Assembly: GCA_028023455.1 (NCBI GenBank)
Contig: JAQFVV010012477.1
Span: 186,001-250,000 of the forward strand
Direction: 5' to 3'
Length of the DNA stretch: 64,000 nt
From: Epiperipatus broadwayi
Taxonomy: Eukaryota; Onychophora; Udeonychophora; Euonychophora; Peripatidae
Notes under the pieces: generated by a model
Database searches by the model: none
What the model was told of the DNA's origin: nothing
The model's input: only the letters and a program-made list of their open reading frames with translations
Part shown: positions 1 to 13,663 of the stretch, in pieces
How positions within the stretch are numbered: position 1 is the first letter of the stretch
Layout: each line of letters begins with the position of its first letter
Program-made: the position numbers and the translations under genes

Positions 1-1440
1 AGTTAACAATAAAAATAACAACACAAATTTGGTCCTGTAGTAATGTATATGCTTGATATGGAATAATATCAAAAAATAATACCTCATTCCATATCAGTGA
101 TGATGGTCAAATGTCACGCCACTATGGATGGGAAGCTGACTTAAACATTATTTAACATAAAAAAATATTTTGTCTAACTTAATGATTTCTTCCCCTTCAT
201 TTTGTTGATTCCAAGCATAGTGGACTCTTCCAAGTTCTAGGCACATTTAAACTACCAAGTATGAAGATAAAATAAAATTATAATTTTTACAAACAAACAT
301 AAAAAAAATTAAAATGTTCATTAGTTCATTTTGGTTAGTGTCCATGAGTTTAGCAATAATGTTTATTATGGGTACCGTCTATCTCTTTTCGGAACATCCT
401 TCCTTGATAAGTCATTTATTACCCATTAAAGTTCCTTAGCAACATGCTTGAAATGATTCTGTTTCCATTTTCTGCAGTTTCTTCCCCTCTGGATCCATTT
501 AGACATTTATTGTAGGACTTTTTATGTTTCTTTAGGCATTTTATAGGCTAGTAGATTAAATCAGCACCCTTCTATGGTAGGTCTGTAGCAATCCAGCCCT
601 ATGGCAGTATTAATTTAGCTGGAATACATTGCATCGCAGTTCTCGATAGATTTACTTCTTCTTAATTTACTATTTGGCATTTAATGATTTATATAAGAAG
701 AAAATATTCATTATTTATATGTATGCTGGCATTGTTTTACTTTTTTTTTTAATGGTGTTTGAATAATAGTGCAGTTTTTTTATTTTTAAATTTCAATTTA
801 AAATTTGTTCAGTTCTTTTGTCATACCCTACAAATTTATCAAACTTTTCTCAGTTTAAAATATCAGTTGTACTTTCTTATAATCTTGCACTATAAAGATT
901 ATATAGATAAACTAGAATGTTCGAACAAATCATTCATTTTCTCTTGGCTTCAAACATTCAATTTTTGAAGTTAGCTTTGTACAGTTCTTGTATCATTTGA
1001 AGAATAACAAAAGATGATGGAAATCATCTGGTTTTGCTTTTATACCCTGTTCAGTTTCTATTGTTAAGTATGTTAGCATTTCTATTTCCTTTTCCATTGC
1101 TGTGGCTGGCTATTGTTGCACATATTATATTGATTGCAATTAAAAATAAAATTATGTAAATTATATTTTTATCTTTCATACTTGCTTGCCTATTAGGTCA
1201 TCACTATGTCTACTAAGTCTACATCTTTATTCATGACATTCAACACATTGATGGTATATATATATATAAAAGATTTATTTAACTATTTTTTTACTTTTCA
1301 TCAACACATTTATAAATAACTCATTGATGGTATATATGTATATAAAAGATTTCTTTAACTATGTTTTTACTTCTCATTAAACAAGGGAAATTAGTTTATT
1401 GTGATATTTGTTTAATTTAGTACTTAATAAAGCAAACATT
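1..1440. other. A+T-rich DNA without recognisable gene
   Basis: I see no gene, RNA or recognisable transposon here. Open frames are short and low in complexity. Between about 1240 and 1380 a short stretch around a small (TA)n run is repeated twice: a phrase on a dinucleotide run followed by an 'aaaagatt' phrase recurs about 85 bases later. This looks like a small tandem duplication. Confidence 0.5.
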
Positions 1441-1449
1441 AATCAAGTA

Positions 1450-1650
<201 letters not shown>

Positions 1651-2006
1651 GTGAGTGTGGGTGGGTGTCGGTGTGTTGGTGTGGTTTACAAAAATGATAG
1701 TGTATATTCAACTATCTGTTGGTTAAGCTTATGTTTTAACTGGGTTCAATCTGATGGTGTAGGTCAATAAAGGCTGGTTTCAATAGGATTATAAGTAACC
1801 CTTACAATATATATATATAAATATATATCATCATCATCATCAACCATTATCAATCCACTGCAGGATGAAGATCTCTCCAAGTTCAATCCATCTTTTCCTA
1901 TCTTTAGCTTCTCTTCTCCACATCACCCTGGCACACTTTCTTATTTCATCCATCCATCTCTCATGTGGTCTCTTCCTGGATCTTTTACAATCTCTTGGAA
2001 TCCAGT

Positions 2007-2405
2007 TTAAAATTTCAATTGTCCATCTGTTATTGTCTCTCTTCTAACAATATGTCCAGCCCAACTACACTTCAGTCTTTTAATTTTTTCAATAAGATCA
2101 GTAACACCTGTTTGTTCTCTTACCCATACATTGCATTTTCGATCCCTTCTAGTTACTCCCAACATGCATCTCTCCATACTTTTTTGAATGGTCTTAAGTC
2201 TCTGTATTGCTTTTCTATTAAGTGTCCAAGTTTCAGATCCATAAGTAAGAACTGGCAAAACACATTTATTAAAAACTTTCCTTTTCAAACACATAGGCAT
2301 ATTTCCTTTCAGTATCAAGTTATTTCTACCAAAAACACTCCAACCAAGTTTAATTCTATGATTAATTTCATCCATTATATTTCCATATGTATTAATAATC
2401 GACAA
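2007..2405 (-). pseudogene. RTE C-terminal domain
   Basis: This open segment of 132 codons reads GWSVFGRNNLIL, CLKRKVFNKCVLPVLTYG-SETWTL, RLKTIQKSMERCMLG and GVTDLIEKIKRL-WAGHIVRR. The wording is the highly conserved region downstream of RT in RTE-class elements. Its biochemical role is not established, though it is nearly always retained with the RT. It ends about 180 bases before the TGATGA tail. The remaining 3' stretch (1860-2000) still resembles the usual RTE coding end but is out of frame. Confidence 0.87.
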
Positions 2406-3746
2406 AGGTATTTGTAACTGTTAACTTCTTCTAACTCATCATAATCAATCTTTATTTAAATATTTTGAGAAAATCTATTAAATATTACTTTAGTCTTTTT
2501 AACATTTATCTTCAGTCCTATGTTCCTACTTTCATCTGATAACTACAGCAACATTTTCTGTAGCTCTAAAGAAATATTTGAAAAAACAACTACATCATCT
2601 GCAAAATCTAAATGACTTAAATAATCTCCATTTACTTCTTGCAGCACTGCTGTAAAAAGTTTTAGAGATATGGAGTCACCCTATCTTACACCCTTTTCAA
2701 TGTTGATTTTCCTACTATCATTGTGTAATCTAATAGTTGCTGTTGCATTTTTATAAATATTCATCAAAATATGACAATATCCTGGATCTACATCTTGATG
2801 ATCCAATGCTTTAATCACTGAAGAAATGTTTATAGAATCAAATGCCTTTTCATAGTCTACAAATACTAAGCATAATGGCAACTCATATTCATTTGTCTTT
2901 TCTATAATTTCTCTCAATACCTGGTTATGACCTACTGTACTAAAACCACTTTTAAATCCAGCTTGTTCTCTTGGCTGGTGAAAATCCAGTGTTTTCTGTA
3001 GACGAGTTGTAATTATCTTAGTAAAAATTTTGTATAAAACTGATACAAGACTGATAGGTCTGTAATTTCTAATATCTTCTTTATCACCTTTTTTAAATAT
3101 TAATATTAATACTGCATCTTCCTGTCATCTGGTACATCTTTATCATTTAGACATTTGGTATATAACTTTACTAAAAAAATTCTATTTCTTCACCTGCTTC
3201 TTTTAATATATCAATTATAATTCCATCATTACCTGGAGCCTTCCCTTTCTTCATAAATTTAATTGCATGTCTCACTTCCTTATTCAAAATTCTGGGCAAT
3301 TCGGAAAATATAATAGGTATAGGAGGCTCTTATTCTTTATTACAATATAATTCTTGATAGAAGTCTTCTACACATTTTATGATGTCATCCCTCTTTTTAA
3401 TAATAATGCCATCTTTATTTCTTATTGCAAATATAAATTTCCTACCAATACCAAAATGTTGTTTTACACTCTTTAGACTTTTATTCTCTTCTACAGCTTT
3501 CTTTGCTAGTTCACAATTATACTTTCTTATATTATTTTCAACTCTTTTCCGCACCATTTTACAAAATTTGAGATATTCAATCCTTTTTAATGCATCATTG
3601 TTGTATATCCTCATATTCCTTCTTTTCTTCATAAATTCTCTAGTCTCAGTAGAAATTTTATTGGTCAATTGCTGCTTTTTTCTACCAGTTATCTTTGTTG
3701 CAGTTTTTAAAAGTGTATCGCTTATTTTCCTATTAATGTCATTCAA
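2406..3746 (-). pseudogene. RTE reverse transcriptase and linker, frameshifted
   Basis: This is the catalytic core of the RTE LINE. The segment at 3330-3746 is the charged linker (KKRRNMRIYNN, then a KNKDGIIIKKRDDI-like stretch). The segment at 2681-2917 holds RT block A (FVDYEKAFDSI, first catalytic Asp). Near 2610 the minus strand reads LDFADDVVVFS, so the second catalytic box (FADD) is intact at codon level. Between these parts the frame shifts several times, for example around 2650-2690 and 3120-3330, so no continuous protein can be made. The product would have copied element RNA into DNA at the nicked target. It is followed directly by the C-terminal domain at 2405. Confidence 0.85.
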
Positions 3747-3750
3747 ATCT

Positions 3751-4152
3751 GAATCATGTTCAAAATCTACTAATACTTCAAACCGATTTGTAAGTTCTAA
3801 TTTAGATTCATTAGAATGTTTCTTAATAATTTTTGTCTCTCTAGTTTTGCATTAACATCTATCTTACATCTTACTAATCAATGACCACTTCCTGTGTTAA
3901 ATTTATTAAGAACATTACAATCTTGAAATATGTATTTTTGGTTAGTCAAAATATAATCCAATTCTGCTGTACCTTCATTTGGATGCTTCCATGTCCATTT
4001 CCTTTTAACATTTTTCTCAAAAAAAAGAGTTCATAATATAAAGTTTTTCTTTTTCTGCAATCTCCACAAGTCTATGTCCTCTCTTATTTCTATTACCATA
4101 ACCAAAATTACCTACATCATTTTCATCTTTCATTTGTTTACCAATTCTAGCA

Positions 4153-4155
<3 letters not shown>
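3751..4155 (-). pseudogene. RTE endonuclease (APE-like), C-terminal remnant
   Basis: On the minus strand the segment reads INARIGK, then FGYGNRNKRGHRLVE, then KWTWKHPN and a YILTN phrase. These correspond to the second half of the APE-like endonuclease of RTE LINEs, which nicks target DNA to prime reverse transcription. The N-terminal half, with its catalytic Asn and Glu, is absent because the element is truncated at the (TA)n run at 4156. The frame is broken between this part and the linker at 3746. Identification of the fold is firm; it cannot be functional. Confidence 0.8.
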
Positions 4156-4203
<48 letters not shown>

Positions 4204-4204
4204 A
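4156..4204. repeat. (TA)n microsatellite at LINE 5' junction
   Basis: About 45 bases of TA dinucleotide, slightly interrupted, form the exact boundary where the RTE endonuclease reading frame stops. This is the apparent 5' truncation point or insertion target of the element. Confidence 0.9.
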
Positions 4205-4709
4205 ATAGTCCTGTTACATGGCACATAATAGTGTGTGTTCACAAATACATATAAAGTTGAAAGGGAAGGTAGAAATGAACACAGACATAAACTTTTGTAG
4301 ATATTTTTTAGATGTCACTGAGAATAATAACTATAAAGGGTTAAATAATTCTGAATTTAAAATAGAAATTTATTATAAATTATACATTTAAAAAAGAACT
4401 AAATAATATTTTGTATAGAATTCTGATTATGAATTCAAAAACAAGCATGATTTATTTTTGACATCTTTTAATAAATGCTTATACACAATTCTCTAAGTAA
4501 AACATATAGATTACACCTTTGGTAAAATTTTAAAGTTGCATTCAAAACTAGCCTTTATCAAAGGCTAAGTTTTAAAAAGATTAAAAAGACAAAAACAGTT
4601 TTTAAAGTAGTGTTTTTGTCACCTCAGTAATCTAACTATAAAAGGCTGAATGGAAAGATTAGTTTGGTTTTGGCTAGAAAAAGTTTTGTGAAGTAGTTAG
4701 CTGACTTAA

Positions 4710-4832
4710 TTTGTAGCTATAGCAGTTGTTACTGGCAGTGGAGGTGTTGTTTCCAGAGTTAAAAATAGCTCCCATGAAGATGTAGCTAAAGACAAGACAG
4801 AAGAAGGCAATGATCCAGTGGCAGTGTACTAG
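4710..4832 (+). CDS. possible terminal exon of an unknown host gene (weak)
   Basis: A stretch less A+T-rich than its surroundings opens after a stop at 4707 and runs 40 codons to TAG at 4830. It reads with a balanced, charged composition (VVTGSGGVVSR, then SSHEDVAKDKTEEGNDP) unlike the Phe/Leu/Ile/Lys-rich noise nearby. The pyrimidine-poor 'tttgtag' at 4710-4716 or 'tatagcag' at 4718-4725 could serve as a splice acceptor, making this a last coding exon. The opposite strand is also open (4674-4874), with a hydrophobic reading. I do not recognise a family, and no partner exon was found. It could equally be chance or a degraded repeat. Confidence 0.15.
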   Translation, partial: FVAIAVVTGSGGVVSRVKNSSHEDVAKDKTEEGNDPVAVY

Positions 4833-7800
4833 TTCTATATACTGGAGTTTTGATTCATATGAAGCCAAATCCACCAGAAAACATCTACTTGTCTAGATCA
4901 ATTCTAGACAAAAGGGAGATCACTTCAGACCAATTTATCTGTGCTATACCTATCTCAATGAGGACTATAAATAATCTCACCAAAAGAAAACCATCACTTA
5001 ATGAAAAAGTTATTATACATTTGTCTGTTTATCTATGTATACAAAGAAGCACAGACAGGCATATTTATATAAAGTGAGGTTTTTATAATGCCATAAAAAT
5101 GGCATTTAAAATATAACTTAAAGCAAAAGTAATAATTTTGCTTGAATTAAAAGAAATTTGCAAATGTATTATTTTAAAGACATTTATAAATTTTAGTCAA
5201 AAGTGACTTGTCAAGGAAAAGACTGTTATAGGATAGTCCATTTTGTTTAAAAAAGAAACTAAAATATTAGGATAGAATTTGGTAACTCATTCATATCATT
5301 ATTATTTTTAGTGATACATATGTAGATGTGTGAATTCTATGTATATTTTCCAAATGGAATAAATTATGAAAGATATTTTTAAATAATTTTAGTAGTTTGA
5401 TAAATTCAGTTATTATAAAAAAAGAAATTTGATTTATATGTTAGTCAATTATATAAATATGTTTCATAAAAACCCACTGTGGTATTTTATGTTTAAAAGT
5501 GACAATTAAAAATGTTTATTTTGTAACAAGTTAAATATGTTCAGAAATTACATTCACACACACATAATATATATATATATATATATAGTCAATGCTTGTC
5601 AAGTATAACCCATATGTAAATTCTGATCATTTTTCATTGTTAAATGTCAATTCAAATATGTTGTATATTATAAATGTGCATCTGTGCACATTTTGATATA
5701 TGTATTTATGTAAACTCATTAAGAGGCATTATAAATCAATGCAATAAATCAAATATTGTAACTCACGTAAATGTAAATCACAATGTGATTATTTTCTTAT
5801 TACTATATGATAATCAAAATCAGAAGACTTATAATTGTAGTGCCATATTCTAAAAACCTTAATATATTTTTTTATTGTTGTTAATAAACTTGAATTCAAT
5901 TGTTAAAATTGTATTAAATCATCATTTTTGGTCACATACCAGTTATAGACCTTGTGTTCTTCTGAGCTAGATTTATGTGTAATGGCTAATATGTGAATGG
6001 TAATATATATTAGTATTTATGGGCATCTAGTTGATTCTAGACTGGTGCTAAGATAATACTTTTACTGCCCATGGACTAAATTTTATTTTAGTTTAACCTT
6101 CCAAATGAAGTTATAGTTAGACAGTGCATTAATGACACTAAGTAGCTAAAACATTGATGATGATCAGCATGTTTTAATATCCCAGCATTATTACATTTTT
6201 ATTATTATTATGTATTCTAATGGATGAGCTCTGAAGATGGTGCATCCAAATTAAGCTTAAAATAATTGCTTCAATCTAGCAAATGCTAAATAGTTGGCCT
6301 GATCTACAGTCTAATCCAGTCACAAGATTGACTATTGATGTAGTTTGATTGATGGATCATTCATTACTTATGAATGACTTGTTCTTATTATAATGCTGAT
6401 TGATAGTTAATTATAATGATAATTTCTCTAATGAATTAGTTGACTGATCTCTTAAGATATTTCAGGATTTCATGCTCTCTTTGGTACATAAAATTATGTT
6501 AATATACTTTTTGTAAATTTCATTATTTGAAGTACTATTATCTGGGGGGGTGCATGATGATTAATCATTTCATCTCCATTTTACCTTCATCCACCTTAAT
6601 TACCCATTCCATTATAATATATATTGTAGCCATTACCTTTTGACAGTAAAGATAAACTTCCATTTATTTAATTAATGTAAGTGTTAAAAGAATTTAGTAA
6701 CTTAATTTTATTGCCAGTTAATTTTATTAGGGTTTTAAAATTAAATGCCAAATTAATTTGTAACTCATTCTAAGCACTTTTATAAGTCTTAATTATTATT
6801 AAGAATCATTTTAATATTTTTATTATATGTTGATTTGAACTTATTTGTAACTAGAATTAATTTTCAATTGCTTAAATAAAAATATATTTACCTGTCTAAT
6901 AATAAAATATTTTTAAAAGTGATTAAAAGCTACAATTACTTTTATATAGTCTCTAAGTCTTAAAATGTAGTGTTTAACTTAAATTGTAGTAATATTTGTC
7001 TAAATATTAAATATTACTTAATTTGTCTGCTTATAATAACACATTTCTCTTTAAATTATTTATGATTAAAAGTTTATTTGTTCATACTAATATCATAAAG
7101 GTTAAATTAGGTAAATAAAGTTAAGCTATTTAATTTAACGTATAAAGACTTGATTTATTATTATTAAAAAAATGTTAGTTTTTAATTAAAAACAACTTAG
7201 AAAAATATGTGTGAGCATGATAACATATTATTTTCATTTTAATTTGTACTTCCTTGTTCAAAATATTTAAATTATCATTTTTACATATTTCATTAAAATA
7301 TTAAAGGTATTCTGGAGAACTTTTAACTTATTTAATGTAGTTTAGAAATGTTATAAAGAATAGTGTAATATTGTTAAAAATATAATTTATACTGTAATAT
7401 TTTATTTTTATTTCATTGTAATAAATTTATTTTCATGAATAATTATTTTAAGATATTACAATTTTAATTATAGTCTAGATTGCATGCAAATGAGTTTCTA
7501 TTTTTAGTTTGTTTCTCTGATAGCAAATTAATTTTTAAATGTTAATGTAAGAGGTGATGAGGTAGTGATTTAAAAATGTCAATTTTTAATCAGTTAAAAC
7601 ATTCACATGATTGGGGATATAAATATACATTGTAATTGTTTGCACACACTCAGGGAAAGAATACACATGGTAAGAAGGAAAAAAATTCTTACTTATTTTA
7701 TTTTTAATTACTTGCAGAATTAATCAAAATTATTTTTAAGCAATTTTATTTTTTCTCAGTAATATGTGTCATTAATTATGTTTTAATTTAGTTACTAAAA

Positions 7801-9237
7801 CATTAAGCTAAAGTCAACTGAAAGTTCCATAGCCAAGTTTTCAAAGGAAAATAGCATTTAAAATTTAAATAATTATTTCTCTGCAATTGTTGAATTGTAT
7901 TTATTTAATAGTAACATGTCATTGCAATTAAACATAGATTGCATCACATGTATAAGAAATTTTTGTGATTTTCAATTTTTTGCTTAGGATAAATTCTATT
8001 CTAAATTTACTATTTCTTATATCTTAAGGGTAAGGCTGACTTCTGTTTTTCAATATTTAGTGTAGATCTTTTATATATTCAAATATTTTATTTTAATATT
8101 TAAAAGAATATTGAAAGAGTACATGATTTAATCAAATGTTTAAAATGTTTTGTCTTTGGTAAAGTTTTTGAAATATATAATTTCAATATTATCATAATTA
8201 AATGATGAGTTTCTCTGAAATAAGTTCACTTTATTTAACAAATAAACTATTTTAATCCTAGATAGAAGAACCTTTGTAATAATATTTAAAATGACATTTT
8301 AATTAATTATCATAGTGAATTCTTCATTATCATTGCAGCTCAAGTGAAAGACAATATCTCACATATATTTCAACTTATGCTTATGCAAGCTAAATAAGAG
8401 AAAATATATCTCAAGTATGTTAAATAAAGATTTAATAATGAACTTTTTCAAAAACATTATGTCCACACTCATGTTGAAGAAAAATAATATCATAGCTTTA
8501 TCATAGAATTATTACTTAAAATTCCATTATTATAACTACTTAAATACATCTGCTCAAAATAATGGAAACAGCTATATTCATGTTACATTAAAATGTGAAA
8601 TATTTTTAATGAATTATAATTTATGTTATATACAATTAATTTACAATGAAATCTATTTTTTTGTACACTTCATTATTATTATTAGTGCTACCATGTGGAT
8701 TTATACCCTGCTATCTCTAACAAAACCTGCTTATTTTTTAAAAATATTTGCTCCTAGACCTCAATATTAAATTATATTTTTCCAGAATCAAGAAATAAAA
8801 GGTTAAATTATTTATAACATAAATTTTTAGGGCATTACTTGTCTTAAAAATATTTTCACAAAATTAAATGTTCATTAATATGTTTATGCTCTTATAAACT
8901 AAGGAAATCTTTTATATAAAATAGTTGTGAATGTTGTGCATCTAATATTTTAATTTGCTGTAATTTCAAAAATGATGAAATTTATATGTGTTTGCAGAAC
9001 CGTGTCCTGATAACTGATAAAATGTTCAAGATGAAGGATTTTAATAATTTAATTTTGGTAAACTGGTTACAATATTAAATAATAATTTTAGGTTTTTTGT
9101 AATTTATTAGGTATTTTATTCAGTTATATTATGTATTATTGTCTGTTATATGCTAGTTGTCAATTGTAATAATGAGAAGTTTATAGGGTGTTTACTACTT
9201 TATTAATAATATATTATTTTAATATTATATCATTTTA
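4833..9237. other. A+T-rich intergenic DNA
   Basis: No gene, RNA or identifiable mobile element was recognised. The stretch 6010-6360 is somewhat less A+T-rich and reads like an old dispersed repeat, with phrases around a GATGATGATCAGC block and a CTCTGAAGATGG block. I could not match it to a second copy in this window. A short (TA)n run lies at 5568-5588. Confidence 0.45.
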
Positions 9238-11290
9238 AAAGTATTGCTTTGTTCCATGATATGACTAATTTATCTATCTGAATAAAGATGTTTATGCAAA
9301 ACAAGTGAAGATGTTGCATGTTTTTATTTTACTGTATACTTTAGGCCACATTTTATTAGGTCAGCTTTGACAAATAAATTTGATATTGGTATTATACATT
9401 AGTTAATAATTATTATATTTGTTAGGAGATTGTCACACAAGTATCTGCTTCTGTTTATTGTTAATGCATGTGATGTTATTATATTTTCCAAAAGATGGTA
9501 ATTGTGTATCTTTCTTGATTATATTATTTTAATAGTAGATATAATTTATAAAGAGAATATAGCAATGTCTTGCTTTCATGATCATATATTTCTGTGAGTG
9601 GTAAATATATATTTTATGTTTCATATTTCATACAAATACTTTGTTTGATGCAATCTCTATTGTTCCTAATATTTATGGTGGTTCATTATCAGTTTTCCCA
9701 TAGTTTAAAAGACAAATGTCCTTGCATATTTATTTCCCTCCAAATGTAGATGTCTTTTCAGTTCTTGCCATCATTAGATTCATTGCCTTGTTTATCTTTT
9801 CCTTTCCTGAAAAACATATTGTGTATGTAGGTATGTGTGGTGTACCACATGACTTCATTATTATTATCACAATTGATATTATTTGTTTGTGAACTGTATC
9901 AACTTTTTTCAGATGCACTTTTCACTACTCACAGTGTATATTATATTGATATATGTAGATCTGTTTGTTGTGCTTTGCCACCAGTACAGAATATAAAACC
10001 AATAGTACTTTTATTTAAATTTTAAAATCATACTTATAGGCCAAAATAAGTAATATACATTATCTTAAGCATTAAGTCATTACAGAGTTTGGAAAACATT
10101 AATGATATTAAGTTGGTCTCATTGTTGAGACAATATTATAGTGTAATTGGTATGCAAAAATGTTAAACTGTTTGCAATAGCTTATGTTAATAGAAGGTTT
10201 CATCAGCCAAGAAAATAATGCTTAGCTTATTGTAATAATACCCATAGATAAATACAATTTATTTTATAAATTTATTTATTTATTACCATAAACTGCAACT
10301 TTGTAAAATTGTATTTTTTAAACATAGTAAGATTGTATAGCATTGTATGTAAACAGCTCATTTTAAGTCTGTAGATATCCAAAAGTGTTGTTATTGAATT
10401 ATTCATGTTATAAAATTTTATTGTTACATTTTTGTGTTCCAGTTTAATATTATCTCAATTTTAATGATCAAAAAATGTTAAGAATATATTATTTATCAAG
10501 AATTCTTAACATTATATTATTAAGGACACAATTATATTTGATTCTCGTCATTTAGAGTACAAGCACATAAAGTACAGATACTAATCACTTTGTTAGGATG
10601 GTTTATAGATGTGAAGAATGCATCTAAAGAATAAACTATTTATTCATTTTCTTATTCATAAACGATCACTATTTTTCAATTGCAATTATTAAAAGAAGAC
10701 CGCTTTAGTAATAAAATTACTAACTGCTTATTCATCATAAATTTAATGTTTAAAATATTTATCTTAACTTTATAAAAAAAAAAAGGCATAAGTTGTTAAT
10801 AGAATATTCAGAGTGGCCATAAAATCCCTTATCCATCTTTAGTGTTTAAATGCTATTTTTGGAGATTATTATTTTATTTTAAATTAAAAGGTTCTATGTA
10901 TTTTACTTTAATTAAAATAATTTATTTTAAAATGTTATTCTTATTGTAAATTAGATAGACATTATCTTATGGATAAGAGTGTGTCTTCTCATATTTTTAT
11001 TGGAATTCCATTCATTGTTTAATTACTAATAAATAAATAAAGAGCGGAAATTTTAATATTAGAAATATCTAACAAAGAACCATGAGATCTTAATAATGTA
11101 ATTAATGAGGAAAAGAAAATTGTGTTAGCAAAATAAATTATTTTGAAAACCAAAGTGCCACAAATAAAACTTAAAAAACAATTATTAACCTTTAGCAAGA
11201 GTTTTGAATTTATGAATCAGATCATTGCACTGAAATGGTGATAATAGTAGTTTGTGAGATGTGTTATTATATTAGAGAAGGTATAAAATA
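9238..11290 (+). repeat. diverged ~2 kb duplication, copy 1
   Basis: This segment aligns in the same order and orientation with 21665-23650, by eye and with many gaps. Anchor pairs include the gatattggt-ttatacat phrase (9382 and 21729), a ttcag-tgca phrase (about 9911 and 22196), gatatgtagat (about 9950 and 22240), gtggccataaaatcc (10812) against ttggccatataatcc (about 23054), and the tattgtaa-tta-ttatctta phrase (10944 and 23300). No protein-coding potential was recognised in either copy. It is either an old segmental duplication or two members of an unidentified repeat family. Confidence 0.5.
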
Positions 11291-13375
11291 TATATTATGA
11301 GAACAAGCATGTTTTAACATAACTAGTCTTTGTTATATGCATTCCATATTAAGAGCTTTTATATCTTTTTACAGTGATTTGTGATTTTTTCACTTCTTAG
11401 AATTTAATAAATGTTGATTAATATATTTATAATGCTTAGTCATTCTTACACCAATGTCTCTTTTTATTATAGCATATATCATATATATGAGACCACACTG
11501 AACTTAGACAATGTGTTTATCTGAGGTTATTTATTTTTTCAGTAGTTGAGTTGTTCACCTACTTTTCTTTTAAGTTTCAATTATGGCTAAACATATTGGC
11601 TTTTGATCAGTTATATGTCATAATAGTAAAACACTACTGAGGCTAATATTATTTGTTTTATAAACTAAATTAATAATAATAGGTTTACTCACTAAGTATG
11701 GAATAAAAATAGTTTTCTAAAATGATTTTTTAAAATTGCTTTTATTTAATCATTAGTCTAGTTCATTAACAAATGTTTTACATCTCTCTATCAAATTGTA
11801 TGTGGGAATGCTTACATATAGTTTGACAATTAAAACTGTTTTAATATTTGTATTTAAAATAAAAATTTAATATAATAAATGATTATTATTTAAAATAAAA
11901 AATAGAGAATTATTTTAATATTTTATCATTAAATAATAGGCTTAAAAAACTCAGAATTAGTTTTGAGAAAGCAAAAATATTGTATAATTGAATTTTTAAT
12001 TTGATTTCCAATTTATTATTATTAATAATATTATTATTTTAATTTTAACTTGTTAATAAGTTTTACTTCATTTGCTTTTATCTAAGGTCAGAAGGTGGAG
12101 ATTTGATAATTTTGTCAAAGATCTACGTTAACAATTAAGGAATCTGATTAATTTTTACTTTGCAGTCAGTACTCAATTAAAAAGTTAATAAATAGAATTG
12201 CAAAACTTGGAGAGGGAAGATAATTTTAAACTATCAAGGGGAAAACTTATCCTTCATTTTAAGTATTGTGTGTAAAATTTATTTTTTTAAAGAAAAGTAT
12301 AAAAGTTTTCTTTTGGTTATTCCATAGAATATGGAATAAAATAAATATACTCTCACTCACAAAGAAAACATTGTAACCATTCACTGATGATTCAATTAAG
12401 ATAATTTCACTAATAAGACAGACTACTATAGGAAACATGGCTCCAGGGAATTATAATACTCAAGAGAAGTTATAGTTGTCAGTAAGCATAATTTTTTCTC
12501 AATTACTTATTTATTTTTTTAATTATGAAAATAGTAAAACTGAAAGAAAATACTGATATTATTAATTTAAATTTGAGCTAAAAATATTTTGGGAACTTTG
12601 TATACAAGAAGAAAATTTTAAGCAGACTAATTTAAGTTATATATTTGAAAAATCTAAAGGAATTCTTCTTTTATACTTGTAAGAACACCTTCAGAAAGAT
12701 AAAATTCCATTGTAAATTAAGTTTATTACTGCCACTTCTTCGTAAATAGCATTATGATATGTTAAAGCAATTATTGCAGTTTATTAATTATAAAAAAAGC
12801 CATATATCATTGACTTCAAATTAGCCATAAATAAATATAGGCTACTTAATGCAAAATTTCTCAGCAAACTCTTTACTTGAATTATTATTCATTTAAGTTA
12901 TGGGTTACCTTATATTGACAAATGAAACCAAATATGACTTTTGCTGAATTATAATTGAATTGTTAAAGACAATGAATAAAATATTTACCTCCCAATATTG
13001 TCTTCAAATTAACAATAATTGAAAATTAATAGTTGACTAAACAAATAACTTATTAATAATCAAAAATATAAAATATCATTCAAACAGTATATTTAAACTA
13101 TCAACCCAGAAGAATAAAATCATGTATATTACTATCGTTCTTAAAACTAGAATTAATATTCAATGATTACATTTTCTTCCTTTAAAAAAATCACCAACAG
13201 TTTAATAATTTCAATAATCAACAATTCATTCAAAATTAGTAATCTTTTATTTTGAATAATTATTCATTAATATGTGTTTCTAAACGTCAAGTATACCCTG
13301 ATTTCTTAAATTTAAAATGTTTATTTTATTTGGTAAAAGAGTATAGTTTTAAGTCTCAATATCTGTACCATATTA
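11291..13375. other. A+T-rich intergenic DNA
   Basis: No gene or identifiable repeat was recognised. It contains short A/T homopolymers and simple (TAA)/(TTA) clusters, for example near 12010-12050. Confidence 0.45.
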
Positions 13376-13426
13376 TGCTATATATTATATAGAGAGCTTG
13401 CCTAAATAAGCTCTTAACAAGCTTTG

Positions 13427-13479
13427 CAGAATATCCTCGACCCCAGACTGGTTTCTGCTACTGGTATCATCAGGGAGGT
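13427..13479 (-). ncRNA. hammerhead-ribozyme-like motif, left arm
   Basis: On the minus strand the core box CTGATGA (13467-13473) is followed by a short hairpin TAC-cagta-GCA and then GAAA (13452-13455). Next comes a short stem ACC...GGT followed by C, the position of a hammerhead cleavage site, and then GAGG, which can pair with CCTC upstream of the core. This is the order of parts of a type I hammerhead with the very short stem III seen in retroelement hammerheads. Departures from ideal are one A-C mismatch in stem II and one bulged base in stem I. Activity is not shown. Confidence 0.35.
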
Positions 13480-13610
13480 GCCAGAATATTCAAGAATTAG
13501 ATTAAAAATATTAGGACAAGCCCAGAACTTTATCTAATGTATAACTATTAAGTAGAAATTGTGAAATTTTCAGACATCCATATGTCTTCCAATCCAGCTA
13601 ACTTAAATAG

Positions 13611-13663
13611 CCTCACTGATGATGCCAGTAGCAGAATCTGGTCTGGGGTTGAGGATATTCTGA
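13611..13663 (+). ncRNA. hammerhead-ribozyme-like motif, right arm
   Basis: The core box CTGATGA (13616-13622) is followed by a perfect 3-bp stem II (TGC-cagta-GCA). The conserved GAAA is changed to GAAT at 13634-13637, which would be expected to damage a hammerhead. The downstream GGGGTTGAGG keeps the stem III/stem I layout, with GAGG able to pair to CCTC at 13611-13614. This arm has a better stem II and a worse core than the left arm. Confidence 0.3.

Larger units (their letters stand above)
1828..4160 (-). mobile_element. RTE-type LINE, 5'-truncated, degraded
   Basis: This is a non-LTR retrotransposon read on the minus strand. Reading from 4155 down to 2007 gives, in order, the C-terminal part of an APE-type endonuclease, a linker, the reverse transcriptase and the RTE C-terminal domain. 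The 3' end (1828-1850) is a short run of TGATGA triplets, the kind of tail usual for RTE/BovB LINEs. The 5' end stops inside the endonuclease exactly where a (TA)n run begins. Several frameshifts separate the readable segments. Clade assignment rests on the wording of the RT (VDYEKAFDSI) and of the C-terminal domain (YGSETWTL, ERCMLGV, WAGHIVRR), which are characteristic of RTE proteins. Confidence 0.88.

Noticed and set aside
6200-6300. CTCTGAAGATGG...CATCCA block resembling the CTGAAGA hairpin motif
   Set aside because: There is no GAAA box after the hairpin and no inverted partner arm, so I do not count it with the ribozyme-like pairs.
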